Assembly (NCBI RefSeq): GCF_022539665.2
Contig: NC_081338.1
Location: 1,054,001-1,118,000 of the forward strand
Direction of reading: 5' to 3'
Length of the DNA: 64,000 bases
Source: Daphnia carinata
Taxonomy: Eukaryota; Arthropoda; Branchiopoda; Diplostraca; Daphniidae
The notes beneath the pieces were generated by a model that was not told the origin of the DNA, ran no database searches, and was given only the letters and a program-made list of their open reading frames with translations. Every line of letters begins with the position of its first letter. The first letter of the stretch is position 1. This document shows, piece by piece, positions 10,770-22,910 of this stretch. Made by a program: the position numbers and the translations under genes.

Positions 10770-12026
10770 GCGTTCATGTCGACGGGCATGGCAATGTTTC
10801 TCTCACTCCATGAAAATGAAGTCACTCACACAATAGGGTTTAAAAAGATTTTATTCGTTTCTATGCTTGGCATTAAAGTGATCTTAGTTGTCGCTGCTAC
10901 GGGCCTTGGAGCCGTAGTGCACCTCGTAACGACAAAGTTTCATGTTCTGGAAATGAGATAGTGCAGTTAACTGGATAAGGGTAAGAAAACACTCTACCTC
11001 CTAAACCTTATAGGTGAAACACAGTACGAAGAAATCGTTTTCTCAGCCCAAAGGTCTATACCAATGAACATCTGGCACCAACGAATGGCACATGTAAACG
11101 TAATAACAATGTAACAGATGGACTCGCAACGGTTAGTTGAAGGATTAACAATTTCACGAGACCAAGGTACACCAAGCTTGTTTGTACAGGATGCGTGTAT
11201 AGACAAATGCATCATCTTCCATTCCTCATTGGGGAGTAGGAGCTCCGCTACGTAATCACAGACCTAAAATTTGGGTTAGCATGAGACCTATTGATGCATT
11301 GGAGCAGCTAGAGCCACAACATTTCAAGGAAGCGATGCTAAGTGATAAGCATATAAGTGGCAACCGGCCATTCTTGATGAATACAATTCGGTAATCGAAA
11401 ACGAAACCTGGTATGGTCGGATACCAAGTCGGATATTGAAGATAAGGGATATTTACAAGGACACTCCACAACGGTACGATGCCCAGTTAGTTGCTTAGAG
11501 CTACAAACGAAAATAGAGCATTAACTATGAAGAAACATATGCGCCTGTAGTCAAATCCTGCGCATCAAACTATCCAATGTATCAACCAATGATCTAAAAA
11601 TGTCTAGCCCGACATTAAAACAACATTCCTTTAAGGGATTGCCAAGGAGCCTGAACGTTTTGTTCTGACCGACAAAGAGAAGGTGGTTTGCAAACTAAAG
11701 AAATTTATTTACGCTTAAAACATTCACCAGGAGCAGGGAACGAAAAATTCAACATTTTCTCTTGAAATTTGGACACGTTAGAACTACTGCTGATTCCTGT
11801 ATATATTTTTGTCGCAGAGATGACACTTCAAATCGTGGAAATTTGCGTTGACGATGGTCTGACGTGTAGAAAAAGTGCCGAAACATTTTCCAATTTCCTA
11901 AACTACCTCCTGGCGTACATCCAAATGGAATGCGTTACTGAAATGTCTGGTGAGCGTCACGTAAAGACCATACTCCTTCATTTGGGGCAGCAACGGGATA
12001 TCGCCTTCATGGCAAGGATCGCGTAA
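10770..12026 (+). pseudogene. Ty1/copia pol relic
   Basis: Fragments appear in copia order. First is a stretch ending ILFVSMLGIKVIL (before the pre-integrase domain). Then MNIWHQRMAHVN (GAG-pre-integrase, near 11070). Then EQLEPQHFKEAM, SVIENETW and YEETYAPVVK (start of reverse transcriptase, 11290-11560). Then KEIYLRLKHSPGAGNEKFN (near 11690) and EICVDDGLTCRKSAETF (11840-11890, where the catalytic YVDD has become CVDD). Stops and frameshifts are frequent and the integrase core is missing. It is an old, dead insertion; no LTRs were found. Confidence 0.75.
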
Positions 12027-13440
12027 TTTCTACGAAATTTCAGTATCTTATCGGGAGTGGATGGGGCCATCGCTTCGGCTTTTTGGTTCTGCCGATTGGG
12101 CTCTCTCCTGGGACTTTACATGTTATGATGCAGATACTTCAACCCGTACTGTTTGCCAACACCATCACAGTCCGTTCATCGTGACATTAAAATGACAACC
12201 AAGGTAGTCCTTGGGCCGGTTACCAATACTCCGGTTACTATCGTTAACATTACGTCACTTCCAACTTCGGCTGGAGTGCATTCACACAATGGCGAGAAGA
12301 AACCGCCCTCTTTTCACACCCCTAACCAGACCACTCCTTTGTAATGCTGTAGGTCCTTGTGGTAACCAAAAGAAGGACATGATCATCACGAATGTAATGT
12401 ATGCAAAGTTACCCCGAACCCACATACTGTTATATTCACAACCGTATGGTCAACTAACATACAGTATGTTCCAAAAAAATCCGACTACCCCCCTTTAAAA
12501 AAATGCCCCCTATCAACGTATAGCTAAGTTACTTAGTAGTTTAGGTGGGTTATGTTAGGATATGTGAAAATGCGGAAAAAATGCAGTAGACGTTACCATA
12601 GAAACGAGACATGAATGAGCTCGTGTCTCGAATCGCTAAGGGGTGAGACAAATTGCCGGCAGGTAAAGCCAACAATTTTTACAAATCTACTAAAAATTGT
12701 ATTTGTACTAGGCTACGAAGCTACGAGACTTTGGGATGAGAAGTCTTGTCTCCATGGTAACTAATTTAATGAATCATGGTATACGCGCCTTTTTCAAAAT
12801 CTTTGTTCTTATGCGTTAAATTATTATAAAAATGGGGGTTGGATTATAAAACTGATACAGTTCATAAAAATGTTTCGCGAAAATAGCGCAAAAAAGTTAA
12901 GTATTGCGGAAAGAAGGTCTGTGGTATTGTTATGCCTAGCCGGGTACTCAATAAATCAAATTTCCCGAAAATGAATTGTTTTGCTCCTCGATTTTTGGTT
13001 GCATGCTCCCGACACTTGGACATCTGGTGACGATAGGACATCTGCCCATCGACGCTTGGGCTGCTATTTCTTGACCTTTCAGTCAATATGGTCATTTTCA
13101 CTCAAATTCCTTTCTTCTGTTAGTTCGTTGAATTTAAATTTAAATTTGAATGTTAAATAAATTTTACGAGCTATCTTTTCTACTACGTAATTTTTTAGAA
13201 GTGTATAATAATCCAATAGAATATTATTAAATATGTAATAATCGAAGGTCATGCTAAAAAGTAACTAATAGTTTAATTGCAAGTGACAACTCACGTAATT
13301 ATAATTATACTTTTCTTCTACAGTAGCAATATCTAAATTTATTACCTGATAAACCGTACTAAAATATCTACTAAATAACCACAAATTATTATGCATATCT
13401 ATTCATTCAGTAAAAACAAAAAAAAAAAAAGTCTAAACGT
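12027..13440. other. No recognised gene
   Basis: Only short frames, including shadows near 12150-12500. No LTR, TIR or RNA signal was recognised. Confidence 0.4.
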
Positions 13441-13489
13441 CTCTGGCATAAGAGTCTACTTGTTGTATAGTATAGCGCTTGCTTGGTTT

Positions 13490-13640
13490 AGCAACATTTC
13501 GTTGCGGTGGTCAAACATCGGGAACCAGTAGTTCAAGCGTCGCTAGACAGATGTCCTAGCGTCGTGAACCACTCGTCCAAGTGTCGAGTGTCAAAAGTCC
13601 TAGTGTCGGAAAACCTATAGTCCTTTTGCCAACTAGCCCA
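13490..13640. repeat. Degenerate GTCCTAGYGTCG repeats
   Basis: About five loosely spaced units of the kind GTCCTAGCGTCG, GTCCAAGTGTCGAG and GTCCTAGTGTCGG. They are similar in style to the other short-phrase repeats of the window. No partner end was found. Confidence 0.35.
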
Positions 13641-14628
13641 AAAGACTCTATCCCCAACTTACCGCCAGGGACTGGAAAAGAGATGAGATAAGAAAAGATT
13701 CACATTGATTGGTACAGCTCATGCCTGCCGAATGCGTCATGTGCTCGGAAACTGTACTGTCACATGCAATAACCGTATCAAATGATAGGTGATTCAGGCT
13801 TCCTTGTTATCTAGAAGGCCATGCTACTCTGCAGATGTTCATTCGGTATAAAGTAGATTAGCGGATTCACCACTAATACGGAATGGCGCTGTAGCTGCGG
13901 TTTCCCTTTAGTTTGCTTTCTTCATCTTTTCTTTCATCAAGTTCCCCTACCACTTACTTTCTGTGTGATGTTATTGGTAGGGACATGAGAGAATGGCCAT
14001 CTGCCGGAGCCTAACTTCCCCTTGAACAAGAAGATCGCCTTTGGCGTTGGTTTACAGCCGGTTTACCTTCGGTTTTTTGCAGTTTCTGGGCAAACCTTGG
14101 GTTGTTACCACGGGCGCGCTTGTACTCACTATGGCTACTTTAAATATCTGAAGCTATTAAGTGTAGTTGTGTAAGAATCCGTAAGGATTTACTTAGTTTT
14201 TAGTTTGTCTCGAGCCTGTACCGCTGGATTGTTAGTAGAATTAGGCAACATCATCGAAAGTTAAGCCTTAAGCATCAAACAATATTCAACGCCAGATGGT
14301 GTGCTGACCAGATTAAAATTTGATCAGAAAAATTCAAAAATACGAGAAAAAAAGGCAAGAAAAAGGTGGTTGACATGTCAATTTTAATCGTAAACGTCTT
14401 TCACCTACTAAAAATCTTTTGACAGTTGTGAAACAACAGTGTATGTCTTAAAACTTTCGGTGTAAAGTGTCCTTGTACAGCCATAAAACAGTGTAATCAA
14501 TGTTAAGGTGAACTAATTAGACCTCCTTGTTTCAGAAATGTTTGCTACATCAAATTGTATGTAGTTATTTTATATACTTTGGAAACAGCTGAAATCATAA
14601 ACAAAATCATCAAGCAGAAGAAAACGTA
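13641..14628 (+). promoter_or_regulatory. Upstream region of the zinc-finger gene
   Basis: Non-coding. CTCCTTGTTTCAG at about 14522-14534 could be the acceptor of a 5'-UTR intron. The stop at 14590-14592 lies in frame with the first coding ATG, so 14629 is the first possible start in that frame. No clear TATA box is seen. Confidence 0.3.
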
Positions 14629-17600
14629 ATGTATCCAACAAGAGAACAGTTTACTTGTGTTAGGTGTAAGGAAAAGGTTTTCACCTCTTGGAATGATTTT
14701 GAAAATCACCATGCCAAGGTAATTTTCAATAACAATGTTGCAAGAAAAAGAACAAGATAAATTCACTGTTTTTTTTATTATAGCATGCTGTCGATTTTAC
14801 ATTTTCTAAACTTCCGGTTGTAAAGTTGCAACAAATCCAAATTTCAAGTATCAAGTCGAAAATCCACAATCTATCCCCTATTGCCAACAGAAATATAGGC
14901 AGAAAATCACCTAATTCCATTGTGTCAAGATGCTCCAAGAATACAGGATCTCATACTAAGGAGCCAGAGTCTTCTGAAAGCAAACTAACAGAACAGGAAG
15001 ACTTGCATGCTTGGCCAGGAAGTTGTGAATCTTCTAGTCCTGTGGCTTCACCAAGTAGTACACAAATTGGTGCTTTAAATAAAATAGTGTCACCTGCAAG
15101 CATGATAGCAGTGGAACTCCAAGTAGATTCAAATATCCTAGATCCAATATTCATTGAAAAACTAGGAGAGGAAATCAGTTTTTTGAACCAATCCTCAGTT
15201 GATTCTATAACTGAGGTTTGTGTGCAAAAGGATTCTTTACCAGAAGTTGTTCAATCATCAGATGTGAATCTACCAAGCTCTTCTAAATCTCCAATAGGTA
15301 TCCTAACTAATCTATAGCTTTATACCTTTATGCAACTGGCTTTTGATTGTTTTCAAGCAGATTTTCAGGCCATTTCAGCAGATACCCCTGCAATAGAACA
15401 AACAATTCTACAAAATCTTACCACAGAGAAAAACCTAGCATTGTCACAACTTCTAAAAGACAAACCTGAAGATAAATCTGTTGAAATAAAGGGAAATGAT
15501 GCATTAAATCCGGGAAATGAATCGCCAAAGGAAATAGAGCTACCAAAATCAAAGGGACAACTGCGTTTAGTTCCTTTTGAATCACTTTTGTCTCCATCTC
15601 GCTTGCCCGTCGATTGCACAGAGAAGGAAACAACGATAACTTCATTCCCTGTCTCGCCATCGAAGAGTCATAACAGAGAACATGCTATGGTTGTCATACC
15701 CGAAAGAAATCTGACAGAGTTAAATATCTCAGGCCAGACTGCATTGGTAACTCGTTCAGACTCTTTAAGATCCTCTCCTGTAAACCGTGAGTATTACTTA
15801 ATTACTAGAAAACAATTGGTCTGTTAATTGTTTTGTCTTGCTTTTCAGCTGTGATGCAACAGCAGCAGCAAGTTTTGCAAATATCTCGATCAATTTTACC
15901 ACCTGCAGTGATTAGAAGTACAAAGATTCCTTTTCTAAAAAGATAATTTGGCAGATTTAACAAAATGTTATTTCTTACTCATGCGCTCTAGCTATGCTTC
16001 CAAATCCTATATCGTCGATTTTGCCTCTGCCACAACAGCCGACCGCAACACAGTCGTACCAGTTTTATCACCCACTAGGACAAGGTTTCCATTTGCTTTT
16101 TTATTTTGTTTTATTTTATTTTATTTATGTTCTTTTTGCCATTGTGAACTCAACTTGACAAACCGATTTAACGATGGATCATGAATACGCTTACAGGTCG
16201 TCATCATCCACAGGTATATCAACAACAAAAGCAGCAGCAACAACAACAGCAGCAGCAACCAAAGCAACAACACCAGCAAAAACAACACCAGCAAAAACAA
16301 CATAAACAGCACAAACAACAACAAGCATACAACGTACTACAATATCAACAACAACCAGTGTATCGACCACAGGGGATGACAGGTCAGCAACAGAGTTCGT
16401 ACGCAACAGCCGTTCAGTATATCAACCGGCCTTCAAATCAACAAGAAATACGGTTTCCATCGCAATGCTACTCTACGCCTACCCGAGCTATCCAACCTAA
16501 TGACTTCTGTAGAGCAAGTGTCAGTACAGCAATGACTTTTGCCAATCATGGCTCAGCACACATCCATGCAGTTTCCACTACCAGTTATCTTCACCAGACC
16601 ACGAATAATCAAGTTCAGTCAGTACCATCTTCCAGCCATCCGCAATGTCAGTTTCCCATCAGTAACGACATTTACAATACTTCGTTACATCATACTAATA
16701 GCCCTTTGCCACATTACCCTGCTCAACCTTCTGCTCCTATCGTCCACCATGTTCAGTTGCAGATCCCATCTGCGCAGTCTACTCGACCATCTTTTTCGAC
16801 AGCACAGACTACCGTCCGTCAACAAACAGTGGTGCATCCAGGTCAAGAAGCGCTGCGCCATGCTCTAACCAGTTTATCAGGAACCCCAATCCGTGCTCAG
16901 CAAATAATTCAACAACGCCCTGGATATGTTGGTATCCGGCCACATAGTATCCGGCCACAGACGTCCAATAATCTAAACTCAGGTAGTACACGTCCAACAT
17001 CTCATGTGGCGCTCAGTTCGCAACCCGTGGGGATCGCTTTACCGTCTACATCTACGGCTTTTGTTGCGACTTCGTCAGCCATCCGTCTACCTCAACCATA
17101 TCCAAGGCAGCAAACTTCAAGCGCACCAAGTCAGCCTGTTATGCAGAAACGACTTTTAACAGTCGAAGAAGGAATATCAGAAGTATGCCAACCTCCTCGT
17201 AAAATAGCCCGTGCGGAAGAAGAAGTTGCTGCCTCTACCTCGCAGCCCAGTGGAGACTGTGAAGTGCGAATTATTCAAAAGAAACAGACAGGTCTACCCG
17301 TCATTCAAAGCGTAGAAGGTGGAATTAACACGGTGATCATAAAAGCTAGTTCACAGGCCCTTCAAACGCCATCTGTTGCGTCACTGCTGAGTAATCCCAA
17401 TATAACGGTCACACCGGCAAAAAATAAGGAAAATCAAGTCGCATCTGAAACCATTGCAAGTTTAAAAGCTACAAGTACCCCCACGTCAACAACAACTACC
17501 AGTACCAAAACTCCTGGTGCCATCACAATCGACTTAACAAACACAGCGTCTGTTTCACTGCAGCATCGTAACCCTTTGCAATGTCAAGTTTGCAACGAAA

Positions 17601-18701
17601 CGTAATTATGGTTTAAATTTCTTTCGTTGTTCATATTTTTATCATTTCGATTGTTTTAGCTTCAGCTCTCAGTCGCTACTTAAAAACCATTTGGTACTTC
17701 ATCTAAGAAAGGTACGTCCCGCCACTGTCCGGCCTACGAATAGTCCGCCAGTTGCCCGAAGTTTGGTTTCCAATCAAACGTTGGAAGTACATTCTTCGAC
17801 GTCGCGTACGTACCCGAGTAGCCAGAGAGGACGAACTAGCGAATCGACAATGCCTAGCGCGTCCGGTTGTGTTTCGGTGCCCAATAATTCTGCAACCAGC
17901 AAACAAGGGACACATCCATCTGTGGTCACACGGGCAAGCATAGGTAACATTTAATTTTCAGTCATCATACTATTGTATCAATCAAACTGATAACATTCCA
18001 ATGGGTGTCAGATGGTGAATCGAATAGTTCGGCGACTGTCATGATTTCTAATCAAGTAGGGGCAGTCGATTCGTTCACCTCTCACACCAAAACCCTTTGT
18101 AGTCCTAGTGGGCAAACCTCTAGCGCGACATCGGCCAGCACGTCTAGCAATGTTTCCATAAATAATAAGCTGGTCACGGGTACGAAGGGGCTTCATTCTC
18201 TTGCCATCGTCAAAACAACCACAAGTAAGATTCTATCTTGGGGTGTTCTGCAACTACTTGATAACATATACTTCCTGCTATCTAGGGATCAACGATGATG
18301 TAGTAAGCCACAATCAGCAATCCAAAAGCGGAGAAATATTAGGATCATGCTGGCAAATTCAACCAGCTAATTTTACGCCTAACTGTACAAGCTTACCTGT
18401 TCAACCTTCCGCCACTAACGAGCCAAATTCACCTCTGATAGAAAAAACAACTTCATCTAACGAATTTTATATTCCCATCGTGGACTTGAAACGAGAAGAT
18501 GTTATGGCTAAGCTCGAATTAATGGGAATTAATCAATTTATCCCTGCATCCAATTTAACATCCTTTACTGATCACGGTGATTTCGCTATACCTGTTATGT
18601 CAGCGACCGCGGTACGACGAGCAGGCACGACGGGTTTCCCTAATTTGAGTGGAGTAATTAATCTTGGATCCCCTAAAACGTTTCCTTTTCCTTCAAAGTA
18701 A
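14629..18701 (+). CDS. Glutamine-rich C2H2 zinc-finger protein, nine exons
   Basis: Exons: 14629-14718, 14784-15297, 15361-15786, 15849-15917, 15992-16084, 16197-17601, 17660-17943, 18012-18224, 18286-18701. All introns are GT-AG, 58-112 nt, and phases agree, giving 1170 codons including the stop. Finger 1 (residues ~10-34) reads CVRCKEK...HHAKH and finger 2 (~858-879) CQVCNETF...HLVLH; each is completed only by splicing. Between them lie serine/threonine-rich stretches, a poly-Q tract (residues ~404-445), a basic PPRKIAR motif and AITIDLTN, which resembles a SUMO-interacting motif. Exon 3 could instead start at 15379 (also in frame). The exon 8/9 junction and exon 5 are supported by phase only. 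The layout suggests a nuclear DNA- or chromatin-binding regulator. I do not recognise the family with certainty. Confidence 0.85.
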
Positions 18702-18853
18702 TAATCTCTTAGCAGTTCTAGTTACAAAATTCACGTGTTAGCGAATTTCATCTTATGACAAATATATATCTTCTGAAACGCAAAATAATCATGAATCCTT
18801 CCAAATGTATTGGAAAATGCCATTAGGAATCTGTACAGTAGGTTATAAGTCAC
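18702..18853. other. Convergent intergenic spacer
   Basis: Only about 150 bp separate the two stop codons, so the 3' UTRs of the zinc-finger gene and PNO1 probably overlap. No canonical AATAAA was noticed on either strand. Confidence 0.5.
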
Positions 18854-19737
18854 CTAAAAACGATCAGATGATCTACTAGCAACTGCTCTCAAATTACCAT
18901 AAACCTTAGAAGGGGGAGAACCCAAAATCAAATTGCAAATGGCTCTTTTAGCAATTTGAATGTTTTGATATGAACCTAAAATGTTAATTTTTTGATCAGC
19001 CAAAACAATCCTTGTTTTTGTTACATTTTCAATGGTGAATTTAGTCCGTCCACCCTTTCCTGCTAATCTTCCAATAGCTCTGTTTAAATGATCACCTAAA
19101 AAAAAACAATACTTTAGGACATTGACACAAATTTCAAATATGGTTATCATACCTTTAAGAGATGATTTTACATCTTTAATCTCAAATGAATCTACAAAAA
19201 GGTCATCCAAACGAATCAAGGCCAATGCATCTTCCACTTCAAATCCACAAATAAAGGCTTTTACAAAATCAGCAGCCTTCTGAATGTTTGCTAATCATTC
19301 AACAAGCAACAAATAAATATATAGCAGTAACAAGATTACAATCAACAAAGTACAATTTACTAAATGAATTCTTTCATACCTATATCTTTTGTATCTTTAC
19401 AAGTCCTGATTTCAACTTGCCGATTCTTCAAATTGAATCTGATTTGAAGGTGGAGATGCTCAACAATTGGAGTGAAAAGCTTCATCCAATTCTCTTTTAA
19501 AGGAGAATATCTGTGAGCAGGCACAGCTATTTTACGCATCTCAGCTGCTTTGTCTAACTTTTCTCGCTTGACTGGTGGAAACGCAGGCAGAGTCACAGTC
19601 GTTTCTTCGGATACTTCCATCGACGAAGTCTCGTTTTTATTCAAATTCTCAGCTTGGCTAACTTTACGTTTAGCTGCTTTTCGTTTAGGATTTGCAATAA
19701 AGTCACTTCTAGGCTCCGTCTGGTTAATATTTTCCAT
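18854..19737 (-). CDS. PNO1: PNO1 (partner of NOB1), 40S assembly KH protein
   Basis: Three exons on the minus strand: 19737-19380, 19290-19153 and 19095-18854. They splice GT-AG with consistent phase into 738 nt, 245 residues; the human protein is about 252. The N-terminus is lysine-rich and variable. Conserved blocks follow: [55 protein letters not shown], then the KH region with [15 protein letters not shown] and the C-terminal [18 protein letters not shown]1/Dim2 binds the 3' end region of 18S rRNA in pre-40S particles and recruits the NOB1 endonuclease; it acts in nucleolus and cytoplasm. The gene looks intact, with every hallmark block present. Its promoter appears split from it by the insertion at 19859-22208. 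Confidence 0.95.
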
Positions 19738-19746
19738 TTCGATTCT

Positions 19747-19839
19747 TTACTTGTGCAATACACGTGTAGCTGCTATCAGAGCTATAACAAAAGGAAATGG
19801 TAGCAGACGAAATTTTGTAACACAGCGTTTGCTCAACAT
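19747..19839 (-). other. Possible upstream ORF of PNO1
   Basis: A 30-codon frame starts at 19839 and stops at 19747-19749, just before the PNO1 ATG at 19737. It begins MLSKRCVTKF and has a hydrophobic middle. It could be a regulatory uORF if the transcript starts upstream, or chance. Confidence 0.3.
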
Positions 19840-20331
19840 GGTCTCTGCGAATCGACTAGGGTCAGCGTAAAATGCGGACGCGGACTGCGGACAGCAAAGA
19901 CTGCGGACTTTTAACTGCGGACTGTCACAAAATTTTTGACAGTAGTCCGCAGTTTATGCATGCCACAACGGTCCGCAGTCCGCGTATTATACGGGGGTAC
20001 AGCATAGTATATCAACATCGTACGCGGACAAACAATCACCGTTCTTGATATGGCAAATCACCTGCATTCCGAAGAGGGAAAATTACTGACTATTATGCAT
20101 TACTGACTATATGCATTACTGAATAGGCACTGAACATGCTTTGCATAAAACATATCAGCTTAATTATTGTTATGTATTGGCTTTTGTTCGTGAACAAAAG
20201 CATGTGCGCAACAATTCCAATGAGTGAACATAAAAATATGTACAGCCCTTAGTCTATGGATAACTTTTTCGATATTTTCCTATAGGATAAGATCCATTAG
20301 AGTCAATTTTCATTGATGCACAACTAAGAAT

Positions 20332-20661
20332 TTGCAGTGGACTGCAGGAGCGGAGGTAATGAGTCATCAACAACCAAAGGTAGTTCGCCCTTCAGATCGC
20401 CGAATATTCTTGGATAGATTTTCTGTCATGGAATTCGTTATTGACGGCGAATCATTAGTGGAATGTTTTGTTACTTCCCTAGTCTTTGCGAGCACCTGCT
20501 CGTCGGCAATCTCTGTGTTAAAACTTCGTCGCCATAACCCCTCTCATTCCGACCTTGGTCTTATTCTTTTGATCACATGCGAAGCGATAAAAAAGGGTGA
20601 CATAACTACATTTCGTAACAGCAGGTACATCCCTCATTCTGTTTCTGAACTCTTACTCTGA
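20332..20661 (+). other. Unrecognised open frame inside the element
   Basis: A 109-codon frame including SDRRIFLDRFSVMEFVIDGE; its initiator context is weak. A second short frame begins MEDGDYEFMVSDEEAE at 20719. No domain was recognised. They may be remnants of an autonomous ancestor. Confidence 0.2.
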
Positions 20662-21317
20662 CGGTAGTTCATTTTGATAATTTAAGTGTTGAATATATCG
20701 GGTGTTTATATGCAATATGGAAGACGGCGATTATGAGTTTATGGTGTCGGACGAGGAAGCTGAAAGAAAGTGTAAAGAGAAGGGAAGTATCCACATACTG
20801 TTTCAATAAACGATATGTTAACTTAGTCGTACTTTTAGTTTGTTATTTAATATTTGATAATGTTAACACCGATATCAAGGGTATTGTAATGGGGTACGGG
20901 TAGGCGATAGGTATTGTAAAGTAAGTCCGCAGAATATCAGTCCGCTGTTTACCTTACCCGTTCCGCAATATTAACCGGTACACGTACAGTATCCTGCACA
21001 AAAAGAAGAACACCCGATTTTATTTTTAAAAGCCATCTATGGGCAAAATATATTAATTATTGACCTTTTTTAAATAGGGTTAGGGCGGGTTTGGCGCAAA
21101 AACGCTATAAGTTGGGAAGGGTAGTTTTAAGTCCAGACACCTTTTGCTAATGCCTCAGGTGTTACGAAAAATGTCTGGAAAAAGTAGAGTCTAGTCTTTT
21201 TTTGTTAGACCCCAACCCCCATGCCCCAGGCTAAGATGACAAATATCTAATGAAAAAAATATTATCCTCAGTCACCCACTTTGTTCAACGGCGACTTTAC
21301 AGCGCGGTAAAAATTTC

Positions 21318-21392
21318 GTCTCATTTCGGGATTGAACCACTGCTATCCGTGTCTGAATACGAACATCTACCACTGAGCTACAATTTCTTAAG
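21318..21392 (-). other. tRNA-like head, left palindrome arm
   Basis: The minus strand has TAGCTCAGTGGTAGA, an excellent A box, and GGTTCAATCCC, a good B box, about 40 nt apart. ATTCAGA lies where an anticodon loop would be. The 3' tail runs into the shared arm sequence, as expected for a SINE. Confidence 0.55.
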
Positions 21393-21685
21393 ACATTGTC
21401 TTATAAATACCTATATAATCGTTTATTTCATGGAGGTTGAAGGGGAAATTTTGTTACTATTTGTAAGTTATATTATTTACAAACGATTCTTCAGAACGAC
21501 ATGATGTATAAAAGTGATTTTCTATATGAAGTCTTGAACACCGATCTCCCGCGTCGCAAAGCGAAACTTACCGCTTACGCACCATAATGACTAACTAGAT
21601 TGGCAGCGTATAGCACTGCCATTTTTGTATTCATCTTCCACATCGTTTTATAACCAAAAGTATAGACAACAACGAGTAAAAGTAA

Positions 21686-21745
21686 TAGGTCAGTGGCACA
21701 GGATCGGATTCAGATACGGATTGCAGTGGTTCGATCCCGAAATGA
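21686..21745 (+). other. tRNA-like head, right palindrome arm
   Basis: TAGGTCAGTGG (A box) and GGTTCGATCCC (B box) flank GATTCAGATACGG. It is the diverged inverted partner of the left head, and the B box here is closer to consensus. Confidence 0.55.
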
Positions 21746-22218
21746 GACGAAATTTTTACCGCGCTGTAAAGTCGCCGTTGAACAAAGTGGGTGACTGAGG
21801 ATAATATTTTTTTCATTAGATATTTGTCATCTTAGCCTGGGGCATGGGGGTTGGGGTCTAACAAAAAAAGACTAGACTCTACTTTTTCCAGACATTTTTC
21901 GTAACACCTGAGGCATTAGCAAAAGGTGTCTGGACTTAAAACTACCCTTCCCAACTTATAGCGTTTTTGCGCCAAACCCGCCCTAACCCTATTTAAAAAA
22001 GGTCAATAATTAATATATTTTGCCCATAGATGGCTTTTAAAAATAAAATCGGGTGTTCTTCTTTTTGTGCAGGATACTGTACGAAGCCGTCCGCATTTTT
22101 CACTGACCCGAGGTCAGCGAATATTTTTTCAAAAATTTTGTACAGCCTGCAGCTAAAAGACTGCAGTTTTTCCAGTCCGCAGTCCACGACCGCATTTTAC
22201 GCTGACCCGACTCGACTA

Positions 22219-22340
22219 TTAGGGTTGCCAGCAGCACACGCTTCTAGCATTCTGATTGGCTCTCTAACTGTAATTCCAGTAGCCACCATAATCGAAAGAA
22301 AGCAACAGCACGGCTGTTGACATGTCGCCTGCATCTTGAA
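22219..22340 (-). promoter_or_regulatory. Displaced PNO1 promoter with CCAAT box
   Basis: If the 19859-22208 insertion is removed, this sequence lies within about 130-250 bp of the PNO1 ATG. It contains AGAGCCAATCAG on the minus strand, a canonical NF-Y CCAAT box. Much of it is repeated at 49198-49320. The transposon therefore pushed the CCAAT box 2.35 kb upstream, unless transcription now starts inside the insert. Confidence 0.5.
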
Positions 22341-22840
22341 AAATTTCAAAATAGGCCCATAATTACTCCAAAAACATTTCCCTGTTCTTAACTCTACCAA
22401 TAACAATAGGAAAACTGAGCAGTAAAGGGCGGACAGGAAACGAAAGAAAGAAAGTTCAGAGAAGAGAAATTTATAGAAATCGAAATCTCTTACCAAGCGC
22501 TATTCATTGCAATTAAAATTATTCATTCTAGACCCATAGTTTGTCCTTTAGTAAATATTTTAGTTTTGTACGTTTATAGGAGGGAAAACTACGAAAAACT
22601 GTAAACTTCGGGACCTTCGGGAATTTTTATGCTTGTTATGTGTTGTATATGTAATATTTAGATTCCTTGTGACACAAGGAGTGTTTTAATGTGTATTACA
22701 CCACAAAATTTGTCAAATCAGTTGAACAAATACAAAATTATTAACAGCCAATCATAGAAGAGAAGACAGAAGCCATTACTTTTGGGCGAATTTTTTAAAT
22801 TTTCCATTGTTGTCGATGTAAGAAAAGTTTCAAAACAGTT
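22341..22840. other. No recognised gene
   Basis: Non-coding. Another CCAAT (GCCAATCATAG) occurs at about 22746, of unknown meaning. Confidence 0.35.
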
Positions 22841-22849
22841 TTGCGATTG

Positions 22850-22910
22850 TAGGGGAGCGTGGGGTGCGCCGGGGCAATGGGTGAAGTGGGACTGAAGGGG
22901 GAAAAAATAG
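22850..22910. repeat. Single G-rich element end
   Basis: TAGGGGAGCGTGGGGTGCGC followed by GGGGCAATGGG resembles the outer ends of other TIR elements here (AGTAGGGGAGACCGG). No inverted partner was found in the window. Confidence 0.3.

Larger units (their letters stand above)
20984..22083. repeat. Long palindrome with tRNA-like inner ends
   Basis: Arms of about 400 bp (20984-21392 and 21680-22083) are near-perfect inverted copies over their outer ~360 bp and diverge towards the centre. Either two copies of one tRNA-derived SINE were inserted tail-outwards or this is one palindromic element. The ~285-bp centre shows no gene. Confidence 0.75.
19859..22208. mobile_element. 2.35-kb TIR element inserted in the PNO1 promoter
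   Basis: The ends are inverted: GGGTCAGCGTAAAATGCGG at left and CCGCATTTTACGCTGACCC at right. The left end continues into several GACTGCGGAC units. The flanks are a 10-bp direct repeat with one mismatch: GAATCGACTA (19849-19858) and GACTCGACTA (22209-22218). A ~10-bp duplication suggests a Mutator-like transposon. Inside are a long palindrome (20984-22083) and unrecognised frames, so the copy is non-autonomous. Confidence 0.7.

Noticed and set aside
16191..16406. Hydrophobic minus-strand frames opposite the poly-Q tract
   Set aside because: They are antisense shadows of CAA/CAG repeats in a well-supported exon.
18201..18297. Reading the intron before exon 9 as coding
   Set aside because: It contains good GT and AG signals and only one frame stays open; splicing preserves the phase of both neighbours.
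22197..22496. 99-codon minus-strand frame in the PNO1 upstream region
   Set aside because: No splice sites or recognisable domain, and it crosses the transposon boundary at 22208.
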